A DNA stretch of 64,000 nt from Agapetus fuscipes (lineage: Eukaryota > Arthropoda > Insecta > Trichoptera > Glossosomatidae), in NCBI GenBank assembly GCA_951799405.1, contig OX637351.1, positions 5,922,251 through 5,986,250 on the forward strand. The letters run 5' to 3'. This document shows positions 41,201 to 50,865 of this stretch, piece after piece (the stretch's first letter is position 1; the number at the start of each line of letters is the position of its first letter). The notes beneath the pieces are model-generated. The model had not been told where the DNA came from, did no database searches, and worked only from the letters and a program-made list of their open reading frames with translations. The position numbers and the translations under genes are program-made.

Positions 41201-44200
41201 TCATATTAAATTCATGCACACTACAGGCACGAGTAGGTTCGGCCCTACACATTCTGCATGTGCGTATAAAAATAAACAAAACCTCACATAAACATAAACC
41301 TTGCAACTCCTGCCGCCTCTCCCTGAAACCGGGGTGACATTGGCCAAAGTGAAGCAATTTTTACAGCACGGGGAGTCAGCCTCATACCAACCTATCAATC
41401 AAGGAGAATTGTGATCCTTGAAATGCACTCTACACAACCATAGCATTTTCAACCGTATTCCCCACTACTGCAATCACCCTATTATCTATTTATCTATGGA
41501 TTTGAACTGTTGGTGGCTTTTATTTTCTCAAATGGGTTACTTTCTGAAATAAAGAACCCCTTCCCTCCCCACTGCTGCCCAGAAGGGCTATTCGGGATCT
41601 CAAAGGCAAGGCCGAAGGCGACTGATACCGATTCGTTGCCGAATGAAAGGTGAATTGTGATTCTCGTTTGAAAATTTGGCTGAAGGCTATTTCTTATAAA
41701 GGTGAGGAATCTCCCGGAACTGTCAAAATATAGCGCGGCCGATTTACCCCGCCGTACAGCGAAGGACAGAAATTGTAAGTAGATTATTACAAATATATGA
41801 CTTATTTTCTTTAATGACCTAAATAAATGTATTCGCAAACTCATTCCTTATGTTTATTTGTGACCCACGTGACATTATTATAGGAAATTATGACGTAGAA
41901 TAGGAATTACGATCTTACGAAAATTAGCATTCTGAACGGCATAATATGCGCGTCGCTAAGTACGTCATGCAGATAATTATTATGCTTTTGACAACAATAA
42001 ATTTGCACTAAGAAATTGCGTTATTTTTTCACAGTTTCATCTTCATTTGTGATAAATTGTAAACATAATTATTTACAAGTGATTTTCAATCATTATAGCG
42101 CTCAATTTACAAAGATTTAAGCATAGATTTAATTGTCAAATGTCAGTTCACAGCAGACGTGAAGTTAGCCTGATTTGCCAGCCTGCTATGCGAGAGCTGT
42201 GAACTATGAGAATTGCCCCCAAAGTCCAAGGAAAAATAATTTCACATAAAATGTTATTTATAATCATTTCCTAATTTTAACATATTTGAAATAAACAAAT
42301 CACCTTAAATTTTTTAATTAAAATAAATTGGGCTAGTTTTAACAAGTTGAAGGAGTAAAAGTACAATATAAACAATAGTTTTCACCAAACATTGTATTGT
42401 TGAGAACTCAGTTTTTTATTACATTGTAATGTAGTTTTATGTATTTTCATTCCGTTGTTTCGTACTTATTTGCACTTATTATTGTTTTACTACTTTTTGA
42501 TGAAGTTTTAGTATTTTTTTTAAATATATGGGGAAATTTACCCTTTGGGCTGGCACCTGTCGGACGATTATCACATCGATCATCCGTCAGTCTGGCCAAT
42601 CGAGAAAAAACATACAAAACCCATTGCTGTCCCTTGTAAGGATAGTCGGAAGGTCGGTAGGAACGAGAATCGCAAAACGGCAAAGGAACTCTTTCGCAAG
42701 GGCTATTAATCTCCACCGGCAACTAATATCTTTAGTGCAACCGAACATCGAGAATTGCACTTCAGGATTGTGTGTGACAGGTACACGGTGTACCACTTGA
42801 GACAGTGTAGCATCACGGGGGGGCCTTCTGCCGCTTGCATCTCACTCTATCTCTGATGCGTGTCCTGTGACACATCCCCGGATGGGATGGATGTACAGGG
42901 CGTGGGTGTGTGGAGGGGCTGACCTTGCAAGATAAGTTGAGCTTACTTATTGGTGAGGATATATCTGGCGTGGATGAGCCCGTACAGCATTTCAGAGGCT
43001 TGCTCTATCAGGTCAGATTGATTAGGGTTGTCATCCAATTCGTCATCTGAAACACAAGACATATTATGAGCAGGCAATGTACCTAATAACAATAATAATA
43101 TTAGGATGATTTATTTGGTGAGCGCTGTTTTTGTGTGTATCACACCTCTGCGAGCTTGGTCGTCGCTGTAGAAAGCGCCAATTCTCAAGCAAGACCCAGT
43201 TGTTGTAAGGTTGGATGGACCTTTCAGTGACCGGCCTTTGGTAAAGGTTTATGAATTTTTGAACCCAGCGAAGAGCACATTTGGAAGTATAAATGGTAGG
43301 ATATTTTTGTGCTCCGCCGGGATTCGAATCCACAACCTCCCATTTACGAGTCCGAAGTGTTGCCACTGGACTGCGGACCAGTCCAAGAAATGCCAGCAAC
43401 ACGCGGTGTACCTAGCAGTCACCCATCCAAGTAGCATCTGCGCCCAATGTTACTTAACTTTGGTGATCTGATGAGAACCGGTGCTTTCAACATGGTATCG
43501 TCGTTGTAATGTATGTGACTAGAGCCCTTAGCAACCTGTATCTATAATCTTGGTTACAAAGACATATCAACGCTTGAAAGGCAAAAGGGCATAAGCGACA
43601 GTGTGGTCGAAAATGAGTTTTTGGCACCACCATACGTAGTTTTTTTTTCTGCGTCAATTGGTGTATTTCTCGTCCGGATAGGTCAATCTTTGTTGTCGCT
43701 TACGCTGTTTGCATTTTGAAAAAGTGTAGTGTTAAACGGAATTTACCCTTCATTTTCTAATTAAAGTTTCAAAAATATGTTACATTGGGGATTCACATTA
43801 TATATGCATTCTCACAAGTAGACACGTACAAGTTCGCGCTTGCACATGCCGCATGTGAACCTTAAGCATACAAACCAAAAATCTCATAAGGACATACACC
43901 CTGCAACTCTTGCCGTCCTTCCCTGAAACTGGGGTGCCATTAGCAAAGTGAACCATGAAAAGAACCATCAAAATGAACCAAAAACGTATTGGAGGTAAGA
44001 AAATATGATTTGACGAAATAATTTACAAATACTGCGAAGTTAAAACATGTCCCAAAGTGTGGTGAGGTTTTATATTAGAAAATTAAGGTTAATACTATAA
44101 TTTTAAGAGATATTGGAGTGCAAATGTTACCTGGTTCTAGATCTAATATCATATCTAGGGCTTGTCGGTAGTTGGGCACTTGTTCATTCAACCCGGTAAG

Positions 44201-44397
44201 GTTGAATTTGTCTTGAATATAATCCTCGTCGACCTGAAACGGTAAAAAAAAATGGTGGGTGTACGAAACGTCAAAGCAAAAATTTAAACGCTTACCAAAT
44301 CGATTCAGTTCATTTTAAAACGCACCTCGCAGAAGAATTCGTTCCCCCGCAGGCCACAGAACCATGAAATCCACGAAACTTCTTCCGAGCTGCTCAT
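38111..44397 (-). CDS. CkIIbeta: Casein kinase 2 regulatory subunit beta, six coding exons, 221 aa
   Basis: CK2-beta dimerises through a zinc ribbon and holds two catalytic alpha subunits in the CK2 tetramer. Coding join, minus strand: 44397-44326, 44233-44131, 43046-42947, 40824-40733, 39666-39477, 38219-38111; 666 nt in one frame, GT..AG borders, phases 0, 1, 2, 1 and 2. Landmarks: the N-terminal autophosphorylation site [18 protein letters not shown], the acidic loop (DDELDDN, about 59-65), and four zinc cysteines at about 109, 114, 137 and 140 (CPRVYC, YCPKC). The alpha-binding C-terminal region follows ([13 protein letters not shown]). The length matches the animal family (about 215) apart from a slightly longer tail (SMVYNNGKR). 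A splice acceptor 4 nt before the ATG (44402) shows an untranslated first exon upstream. Unusual residues: TNKGIGQML where animals generally have TNRGIAQML. Confidence 0.97.
38285..38563. mobile_element. hAT-type MITE containing a SINE-F piece
   Basis: The ends carry CAGAGGTTCCCAAA and TTTGGGAACCTCTG, flanked by an 8-bp duplication ATCTACAG (38277-38284, 38564-38571), the hAT hallmark. The left terminus has an extra CGGTT outside the matching repeat. Repeated 'gtgccgcgg/gtgccgtga' motifs sit near both ends. About 38376-38470 resembles the SINE-F 3' end ('attgcaattcaccaacctat', 'tgcctggccag'). It is inserted in CK2-beta intron 5, 65 bp from the exon 6 acceptor. Confidence 0.85.
38700..38947 (+). 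mobile_element. LINE-A 3' end, GATTA-tail type
   Basis: From 'gttccttgacttataggttg' to 'gcaacttagattagatta', antisense within CK2-beta intron 5. Confidence 0.88.
38969..39213 (+). mobile_element. LINE-A 3' end, ATTATAG-tail type
   Basis: From 'atccttgacttataggttgg' to 'aacttagattatagatta'. Placed 21 bp after the previous copy, so both tail types lie side by side. Confidence 0.88.
39350..39462. mobile_element. Inverted-repeat element end plus SINE-F 3' fragment
   Basis: 39350-39400 ends 'ttcggataaaagaggctcta' with 'ctgtac' (compare 33955). 39402-39462 is the SINE-F end ('ctgtttctggccaggcaaaa', 'tgaattgcattcac'). It stops about 15 bp short of the exon 5 donor. Confidence 0.55.
39477..39666 (-). 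CDS. CkIIbeta: CK2-beta coding exon 5
   Basis: Acceptor GATTGCAG before 39666 and donor CAAG|GTAGGA at 39476. It carries the second cysteine pair (CPKC) and [12 protein letters not shown]. It is strongly GC-rich, unlike exons 1-4. Confidence 0.95.
40125..40530 (+). mobile_element. 5S-C chimeric SINE with deletions
   Basis: The 5S module (about 40128-40240) lacks the 'gaagttaagcaacattggg' block between 'cagatcacc' and 'gcgaggatgctacctgg'. The head lacks 'taaatgg'. Body and ATT tail are present. It lies in CK2-beta intron 4. Confidence 0.85.
40733..40824 (-). CDS. CkIIbeta: CK2-beta coding exon 4
   Basis: Acceptor TTTCTAG before 40824 and donor CTCG|GTGAGT at 40732. It carries the first zinc cysteine pair (CPRVYC). 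Confidence 0.95.
40946..41075 (-). mobile_element. SINE-B 3' half
   Basis: 'atacatatagtgtaacttct' to 'cagttgaagtggggctc' in minus orientation. The tRNA-like head is missing. Confidence 0.8.
41150..41405 (-). mobile_element. LINE-A 3' end, older subfamily
   Basis: 'tataataatctacaatctaa' to 'acctatcaatcaaggag'. Like 26760-27014 and 25119 it has the 'cctcacataaacataaacc' and 'accggggtgacattggcc' variants. Confidence 0.8.
41406..42782. other. CK2-beta intron 3, nothing recognised
   Basis: The 42439-42800 stretch has overlapping open frames on both strands but no domain I recognise. I do not call a gene. Confidence 0.35.
42783..42925. repeat. Repeat J, copy 3
   Basis: Nearly the same as 37500-37650 ('gtgtaccacttgagacagtg', 'acatccccggatgggatgg'). 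It ends 22 bp from the CK2-beta exon 3 donor. Confidence 0.7.
42947..43046 (-). CDS. CkIIbeta: CK2-beta coding exon 3
   Basis: Acceptor GTTTCAG before 43046 and donor AA|GTAAGC at 42946. It encodes the acidic loop and [20 protein letters not shown]. Confidence 0.95.
43085..43505 (-). mobile_element. 5S-C chimeric SINE, full length
   Basis: Minus orientation, ATT tail at 43085-43100, tRNA-like head about 43318-43380, 5S module about 43390-43505. A 13-bp gap in the body removes 'aagagccct'. It lies in CK2-beta intron 2, in the gene's orientation. Confidence 0.88.
43765..43960 (-). mobile_element. LINE-A 3' end, tail lost
   Basis: 'caaaaatatgttacattggg' to 'attagcaaagtgaaccatg'. A short older scrap also lies at 43541-43585. 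Confidence 0.75.
44131..44233 (-). CDS. CkIIbeta: CK2-beta coding exon 2
   Basis: Acceptor TTTCAG before 44233 and donor CCAG|GTAACA at 44130. It encodes [20 protein letters not shown] to LDLEP. Confidence 0.95.
44326..44397 (-). CDS. CkIIbeta: CK2-beta coding exon 1 (residues 1-24)
   Basis: ATG at 44397-44395 and donor GAG|GTGCGT at 44325. The acceptor TTTACAG ends at 44402. Confidence 0.95.
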
Positions 44398-44403
44398 TTT
44401 CCT

Positions 44404-45257
44404 GTAAAAAAAACTTTTAACTTTAATGTATGTTTGATGGCACCGCTGCCCTAGGCGGTCGTCAAAATTGTATGCGCGTTGGGGCACGTTTCCGGCACAA
44501 ATGGCGCACTTTTCAACGGGATTTTTTGCACGAATTAATTGATCAACTTATTGCATTGCTTTTTAAATGTATTTTATACTTCATAAAGGGATATTTTTTC
44601 ATGAAACTCGTCACCTTTCCGTTCCCTGATTAGCCACGCTTGACTTTTATTCCTGAAGAAAGTTTGTAATGAAGTTGGAGGCGGTTGCGCAATGTCAAAA
44701 ACTGACCGGATCTTGTTTTGTTCTGCGCATGCTGTGATGTTGGTCAACTTGTCTAGTAAGATACCAACCGAGCATTTTATTACAGTAAATAATTTTTAAA
44801 CTTATCGAAATAACTGAAAATAAGGGAGTTTTTGGAGAGATTAAACGTTTTTCTACAAAAGTAAATATGATCACTGTAAATTATTAATCAGTTAATAAAT
44901 AAATCATGGATTTTGAAACAATATGCTTGCTTTGTCTTTCTCTAGCTAAACAGTAGCCGTACCAACACTACCAACTTTCAGAAACTTAAGCATTCTTTTT
45001 TGAGTACAATATTCCCGCATTGACGTTTACAGTAATTCATATATTTTCGTCGTAATTATACAAGTAAATCAAGCTGACTATGCATATTTATCGTGTTCAA
45101 TAAAGCTTTTAGGCATCCATTGAAATCTTTGTACCCAACTCTTTGAAAAAGATTTGCGTACTTTGAACTTTTACATGCCTGCCGCGCCGACATTTTTTTC
45201 TACGACAAAATTTTCTTAGGACTTAATTGCGACTAAATACTTGATTTTTTTATTGTA
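44404..45257. promoter_or_regulatory. Divergent promoter region of CK2-beta and Rbp1
   Basis: The start codons of the two genes are 873 bp apart on opposite strands. Each is preceded at once by a splice acceptor (44402 on minus, 45258 on plus), so both have untranslated first exons inside this interval. It is the only long stretch near the genes free of recognisable repeats. The exact start sites and first-exon donors cannot be placed by eye. Confidence 0.7.
44724..44732. promoter_or_regulatory. NRF1-like palindromic site TGCGCATGC
   Basis: TGCGCATGC is the core of the NRF1 (insect ewg) consensus, a common element of divergent housekeeping promoters. A GTTGCGCAA sequence lies about 40 bp to the left (44685-44693). 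Whether either site is used is not shown. Confidence 0.45.
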
Positions 45258-45269
45258 GATATATCGAAG

Positions 45270-45478
45270 ATGTCACGTTATCGTGAATGGGATATTCAAT
45301 GCAAAGTCTACGTTGGTAATCTGGGCTCCTCCGCTTCTAAACACGATCTGGAAAGTTCGTTCAGCAAATATGGCCCCCTGAGGAACATTTGGGTGGCCAG
45401 GAACCCTCCGGGCTTTGCTTTTGTTGAATACGAAGATCCTAGGGACGCTGAAGACGCAGTGAGAGGATTGGATGGGAC
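45270..45478 (+). CDS. Rbp1: Rbp1 coding exon 1
   Basis: ATG at 45270, donor AC|GTAAGT at 45479. It encodes [10 protein letters not shown] and almost all of the RRM. Confidence 0.95.
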
Positions 45479-48400
45479 GTAAGTCAAATTTTACTATGAA
45501 ATGGCGGTTGATCTGTAATGTTGGCGGCTATGACTAGGGTTCTTTAAATTATAATTTTGTATTCTGAGGTTTATACATATGTATTATTATTTGTGATTTA
45601 AAAATATGTATCTTTTTGTATGTGTTCCTTGATTTATAGGTTGGTATGTGGCTGACCACCCATGCTGTTAAAAATGGTTCGCTTTGCCAATGTCATCCCT
45701 GTTTCAGGGAAGGTCAACAAGAGTTTCAGGGTGTATGCTCATTTGAGATTTGGGTTTTTCAATTGTTAGTCCACATGTGGCATGATTAAGCGCAAACTTA
45801 TACGTGTCTGCTTACATATCGTTGCAGCTTAGATTAGATTAGATCACCAACACCTGTAAGGCACTACAACAAGTGAGATAGACCTCTACAATAATAGATA
45901 TCCTGAAATCTGTGGAGTCTCTCGCATAGGATTCCTTAATAACCATACATATCTTCTTTGACCGGTCCGAAGTCTAGTGGTTAACACTTCTGACTCGTAA
46001 ATGGAAGGTTGTGGGTTCAAATCCCGGCGGAGCACAAAAAAAAAACAATTGTATTTTCAAATACACTCTTCGCTGGGTGATAAAATCATATACCTTTACC
46101 AAAGATCGGTCATTAAAGGGTCCATCCAGCCTTACAGCAACTGGGTCTTGCTTGAGTATTGGCGCTTTGTAGCGACGACCAAGCTCGTAAACACCTCTGC
46201 GGCACTACAATAAGTGTCATAGATTCCTAGAGTCTCTTAAATCTAGGGCGTCTTCTGCATAGGATTTCTGAGATGAAAAAAGTCTGACCAATTTTTTGTT
46301 TTGTTTTTATTAGAAGAGTCTGTGGAACCAGGATCCGCGTTGAGATGTCTTCGGGGCGCACCAGACAGGGCCCCCGCGGGGGTGGAGGTGGCGGGGGCGG
46401 TGGTGGTGGGAGGCCCCGGCGCGATCACTCCAGGTAAGACATTCTGTTTACTTTCCTCTTAGAAAGAAACTCTTTAAAATGTAGCCAACCGATGGAATGC
46501 TGGATGGGTATTTGAAATTTAAACGCAGGTAGGAATGGTTAATGTTGGCAGCAATGCTCTCTCTGGGAGACACAAAGAAATTAATGATTTTTGTATGTTT
46601 GCTAAATAGGTTGTATAAAGTCAAAGGTGGAAATCTAGATTGAATTTTCAGAAAAAAATGTTTTAATACCTATGTGGGAACACTTAATATCATTTCTATG
46701 TACCTATTTGTTTCATTTATAAAAGATCTAGATTATAGTATTTGAGTCGTATTTGTCGTATCGTATTTGTCCGGTCGATAGCTCAGTTGGTAGAGTGCTT
46801 GCATTCCTTGCCGTGAGCTCGGGTTCGAATCCCACCGAGGGTGTCAGAAATGATTTCCCGTTTCGGTGCTTATTTCAAACCCCGAAATAAAATACCGGCA
46901 AGGTTTACTCAGCCTTCTCAAGAAATGAGTACCAGCCCCCTCGGGAGTTGGGAAACCCCCACTTCAACTGAATTGGTTGGCGTAAGGCCGGCCCCCTTAC
47001 CTGTAAAAAAAATAACTCGCCACATGCGACCCCTTCGGGGATAACGCGGCAAGAAGTTACACTATATGTGTGTAGCTTTGTAAAAAAAATAAAAAATTAT
47101 TAAGGTCTGCAATATGGAGCATAAAATTTTGGAAAATGATTCATATAACTCTTACGGAAAAAAACTTTGAAATTAATGGTTTTGTAGAGAGTATGCAATA
47201 CAATAAGTTAGTTTTTGCTCCTCTATGTTATTACTTTTATTTTCTGAGGCTTTATACTCCTTGGTTTATATGGTAGATTTACCAGCGCCTCCAGTGGGTG
47301 TAAATGGCAACACAAACTTCCATACATTTTTTAACTCCCCATGACTTAAGAGCGGTAACAAGTGTGTGTTTGTACTGTTCTCTCTAAAAGTTTGATGCTC
47401 CATACTGTACTTTACTATACTTTATGTTTGTGTCTATGGTATGGAAATGTTTATGTATTTATTCTAATTTATATATATATCAGGAATACATTTATGTGAA
47501 CACAATTATCAAAAGAGTAATTAGATGTGAGAATATTGATGTAGGACTATGTTTTAACAATGGCAAGAATGGACTCGACACATTTGAAATGAGGTGTCAC
47601 TTGACCGGAAAAGACAGGACAAGACAGTCAGTCTTAACTTCAATACAATATTATGTAGGTAGATTGAAAAGGTACTAAAGTTAAAGTCCTGTATTAAGAA
47701 CAATCTGTCACTGGTGTGTTTTTTACAATGCTGTAAAAGAAAAATAAAATAATACATTCTTTATTTACTACAAAGAAGACTCATGGCCTGGAGATATTTC
47801 AAATGTTCTGAGTCCACATTGTAGTCTTCCTCAAAATGGCAACTATGTAAAAGTTTTGCAAACTCAAGTTTAAATGTTATCGCAATAATGATTTTATGCC
47901 AAGTCCTGTAAAAACCAATAAGAGAGGTAACAACTCGCTGCCTTAGTTCTTGTTTGTCGTAAACGCCATTGAGAAAATTTTACAGTTTGCATGTGTACTG
48001 GACCAATGTGTCTTATGAAAACAAGAAATTTATTTAAAAATATATTTAAAAGAACTCGCACATTATCGAGTTTTACGGTTTTTTTTAGCTCAGATTGTGT
48101 AGAATTTGATTCTTAAGACAACTACATGAAAAAGTCATATTTGACAAGATTGGCGTATACGATAAACAAGAACTGGGGGAGCGAACTGTAGTAAAATCCT
48201 GACTTGTAAAAGGAAATTTGTATCTTTTTGAATGAGTATTTATTGTTATAATATGTATTATGTTGTTGCTGAGAGACTTGAAGGGTAAAGTATGTTTTTT
48301 CTGCCGTCAGCCGGCGGGCAGACAAAACTGAGTGAACAACAAAAAAAGACGGGAGGATGAACTTTGGATTTTGTCTTTTTGCAGATTTCTAACCCCGCCC

Positions 48401-50437
48401 ACCGTCAAACGGCTGCATTCCAACAGCTTCCTTGTTAGCCCAATACGCGTTAACCCGCCGTGAAACCCCATCTCGTTATGGCTCTCCCTTCAGGCTTCAG
48501 GCAACCCCGTTTAGTCGGCCACCCGTTCACTCAACCCTTCACTTCATGTCACATCACTACCCACCCACCAATCTACTACACCTTTACTTTTATCTTCAAC
48601 AGACAACGTACACGCAGCGTCTGTTCTTTGGTATGGATCCCACATTTGTTGTCTTACTTCTTGTACTATGTTATAAAAAAAAATGATGATGATTCTGAAC
48701 CTGAGATATTCCACTGTGTTGTATTTATTGTCGAGTGTTGTCATTTATTAACTTGCATACTTTACTGTGCTCCTAAACGAACCGTATAACTACCTAAAGA
48801 CGGCAATCTTGAATTTTTTTTTTAAATGAGATAAATATGAGCCGTCTGTTGTCAAAGTCCACACACATTTTTCACTACTAATGAAGAAATGTAATGTCCC
48901 GAAAAATTTGGAAATAACCATTGACAAACTTGTTTGTCTGTTTTACATGCATCGAGGGTGGGTACTTACTTGGATTTCTCAATGTCATATCTGATATCAT
49001 CAGGAGGCTAAATTAAAAAAAAAGAGTTGAAGTAAATTGTCAGAAATAATTGTTGTTGCTTGTGATCAAAGATTGTTAAAAATGAAATCATTGTTCATTG
49101 TAAGTGGAGATAGTACGTAGCTTTTGGAGACAGGCGACTCTTGTATGTAAACACGGAATTTCATTTCCTATTGCCTTGGTCTATCGGAATGTGAGTTTCC
49201 CGATGTCTAGCTCATGCCTGCAATGGGCTTCTTCAGCATGATGAAACTGTTGTCCATTATCAACTCTCCAGGTCAACCGCCGGCCTTGTAAGCCTAAAAC
49301 TCTTACTCGACATTTATTATGTTTCCTTCTATTTATTTCATTTTAAAAAGAACGTAGAATGCCACGTTAGGTTTTTATACAACTCGTTTGAATTTAAAAA
49401 AACCATAGCGTTTTACCCATCGATCAATGAAAAATAAATAGATGGAGCATTGGAGCCATTTGGCGTGCCAAATCAGTGATGTCCGAAGGCGTCAGTGATG
49501 TCTTTTTCAAATATGTTTCCAGTCTACCACTAACAGGGACTAAATTAATTATATTATGTCACTTTTGCTGACATATGAAGCTGTTATTTTATTCTACACC
49601 TTTTTTGATCGGTGTTACTATGGGAAAAAAACTCACATGCACCATCTATATCTTTTTATATAAATCTATGGGTTTTTTTTTAATGAGAATATTGTCATTT
49701 CTTTAATCAATCATTGGTTGATATGAGGCTGACCCCCTCATGCTGTATAAATTTAGTTCACCTTTGCCAATGCCACCCCGGTTTCAGGGAAAGGCGGCAG
49801 GAGTTGCAAGGTTTATGTTCATGTGAGGTATGATTAATTTTGTAAGTACACATGCAGCATGTGTGAGTTCAAAGTAAATGCTTCTGCTTAAATCTAAGCC
49901 TTAAATTTTAAAATATCTTTGCAACTAAAATTATGGATAGATCAGTTTGTCCTGTATAGTTACTTGTGCATTTTTTTTTTATCAACCATTCAATGAATTT
50001 ACAAAAAAAGGTTTAAGTATAGCTCCGTAAAGCCTTGAAGCAAAATTCAGTTAATATTTTGTTATTTTAAGTATTCCGCACCAGGGCTGGAAGTCTCATC
50101 ACCACGGTAATTCTTACCTACCGAATATCGGTAATATTTGTATGAAAACTAATCATCTGTTAACTTTTGACCATCTTGAATTGACAGGTCTTCATACAAA
50201 TATCACCGATATTCGGTAGGTAAGAATTACCGTGGTGATGAGACTTCCAGCCCTGGTTTAGTAATTTAATTAATATTTTAAATTTAGACTTTTGTTACAA
50301 TTACTTTGTTTCATGTGTTATCATTGTTTGTTTCTAATCTATGGTTTTTTTTTGCGCGCAGGTCTCGTTCCCCCAGGTCGCGCAGTCGCTCGCCGCGGGA
50401 ACGCAGGAGCCGCTCACTGTCGAGGGAGCGCCGTTAA
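45270..50437 (+). CDS. Rbp1: SR splicing factor Rbp1/SRSF3 type, three coding exons, 134 aa
   Basis: SR proteins bind exonic enhancers and recruit the spliceosome in the nucleus. Coding join: 45270-45478, 46314-46433, 50362-50437; 405 nt in one frame, GT..AG borders, phases 2 and 2. One RRM covers residues about 11-82, with RNP2 KVYVGNL at 12-18 and RNP1 GFAFVEYE at 48-55. The block [21 protein letters not shown] is characteristic of the SRSF3/SRSF7/Rbp1 group, and [10 protein letters not shown] closes the domain. A run of ten glycines follows, then a short RS tail ([20 protein letters not shown]). There is no CCHC zinc knuckle, so it is not the SRSF7/9G8 type. The length equals that of fly Rbp1 (about 135). 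The acceptor TTTTTATTGTAG ends at 45258, 11 nt before the ATG. Intron 2 (3.9 kb) could hold an alternative exon that I cannot see. Confidence 0.95.
45493..45845 (+). mobile_element. LINE-A, ORF end plus GATTA-tail 3' module
   Basis: 'aaatggcggttgatctgtaa' (45500) begins within 25 bp of the Rbp1 exon 1 donor. The module follows from 'gttccttgatttataggttg' to 'agcttagattagattagat'. Confidence 0.85.
45859..46275 (+). mobile_element. SINE-C with third 3'-end type, preceded by a loose copy of that end
   Basis: 45859-45940 carries only the 'aaggcactacaacaagtg', 'cgcataggattcct' end sequence. A complete head-to-end SINE-C follows at 45958-46275, stopping about 40 bp before exon 2. Confidence 0.8.
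46314..46433 (+). CDS. Rbp1: Rbp1 coding exon 2
   Basis: Acceptor TTTTTATTAG ends at 46313, donor CCAG|GTAAGA at 46434. It encodes the end of the RRM ([14 protein letters not shown]) and the glycine run. It is extremely GC-rich next to AT-rich introns. Confidence 0.93.
46770..47078 (+). mobile_element. SINE-B, full length reference copy
   Basis: Head 'tccggtcgatagctcagttg' then 'gtagagtgcttgcattcc' and 'cgggttcgaatcccaccgag'; body with 'caaggtttactcagcc'; end 'ttacactatatgtgtgtagc'. It lies in Rbp1 intron 2. Confidence 0.92.
47930..48192. mobile_element. Inverted-repeat element
   Basis: 'ccttagttcttgtttgtcgt' and 'aaacgccattga' at about 47940-47972 return inverted at 48150-48180 ('ttggcgtatacgataaacaa' then 'gaactggg'). 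A copy of the left end lies at 20110-20165. Confidence 0.6.
48193..49190. other. Rbp1 intron 2, unrecognised
   Basis: 48432-48789 has overlapping open frames but no domain and no supporting splice structure. 'gatttctcaatg.catatc' near 48972 and 51312 is a small shared block of unknown class. Confidence 0.35.
49190..49330. repeat. Repeat L, copy 2
   Basis: 'atgggcttcttcagcatgat' and 'gccggccttgtaagcctaaa' match 1805-2040 and 36095-36150. Confidence 0.55.
49708..49940 (+). mobile_element. LINE-A 3' end, older subfamily
   Basis: From 'cattggttgatatgaggctg' to 'tttgcaactaaaattatgga'. Confidence 0.78.
50091..50256. mobile_element. Foldback MITE, family 3, complete copy
   Basis: CCAGGGCTGGAAGTCTCATC at the left end and its exact inverse complement at the right end, with arms of about 60 bp through 'tatcggtaatatttgtatg'. 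It lies about 105 bp before the Rbp1 exon 3 acceptor. Confidence 0.9.
50362..50437 (+). CDS. Rbp1: Rbp1 coding exon 3, RS domain
   Basis: Acceptor TTTTTGCGCGCAG ends at 50361 and the stop TAA at 50435-50437. It encodes 24 residues of RS/RE-rich tail. Confidence 0.93.
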
Positions 50438-50574
50438 GTGGAGTACAGTTCCACGAGGCTACGATGGAAAACACTGAACAAAAAGTTCATTGCATTTATT
50501 CCTTATCTTATAAATATTGTATCAAACGTATTGTCATCTGACGGGAAGAAGTGGCTTGTTGAAAAACAAGGTGT

Positions 50575-50865
50575 TAATAATAATATTAGGATGATTTATT
50601 TGGTTAGCGCTGTTTTTGTGTGTATCACACCTCAAGAGTCCTCTGCGAGCTTGGTCGTCGCTGTAGAAAGCGCTAATTCTCAAGCAAGACCCAGTAGCTG
50701 TAAGGTTGGATGGACCTTTCAGTGACCGGTCTTTGGTAAAGGTTTATGAATTTTTCAACCCGGCAAAGAGCATAAATGGTATTTTTTTGTGCTCCGCCGG
50801 GATTCGAATCCACAACCATTTAAGAGTCTGAAGTGTTGCCACTGGACTACAGACCGGTCCAGGTC
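50575..50865 (-). mobile_element. SINE-C in the probable Rbp1 3' UTR
   Basis: ATT-rich tail at 50575-50590, body, and a shortened tRNA-like head to 50862. It begins 138 bp after the Rbp1 stop codon, antisense. I see no AATAAA between the stop codon and this SINE. Confidence 0.82.

Noticed and set aside
42439..42800. Open frames on both strands in CK2-beta intron 3
   Set aside because: No recognisable domain; probably a decayed repeat joined to repeat J.
46770..46845. True tRNA genes (here and in the other SINE heads)
   Set aside because: A/B boxes are present, but acceptor stems do not pair well and each is the head of a dispersed SINE.
48460..48789. 109-aa ORF in Rbp1 intron 2
   Set aside because: No domain, overlapping frames of similar length, and no splice evidence.
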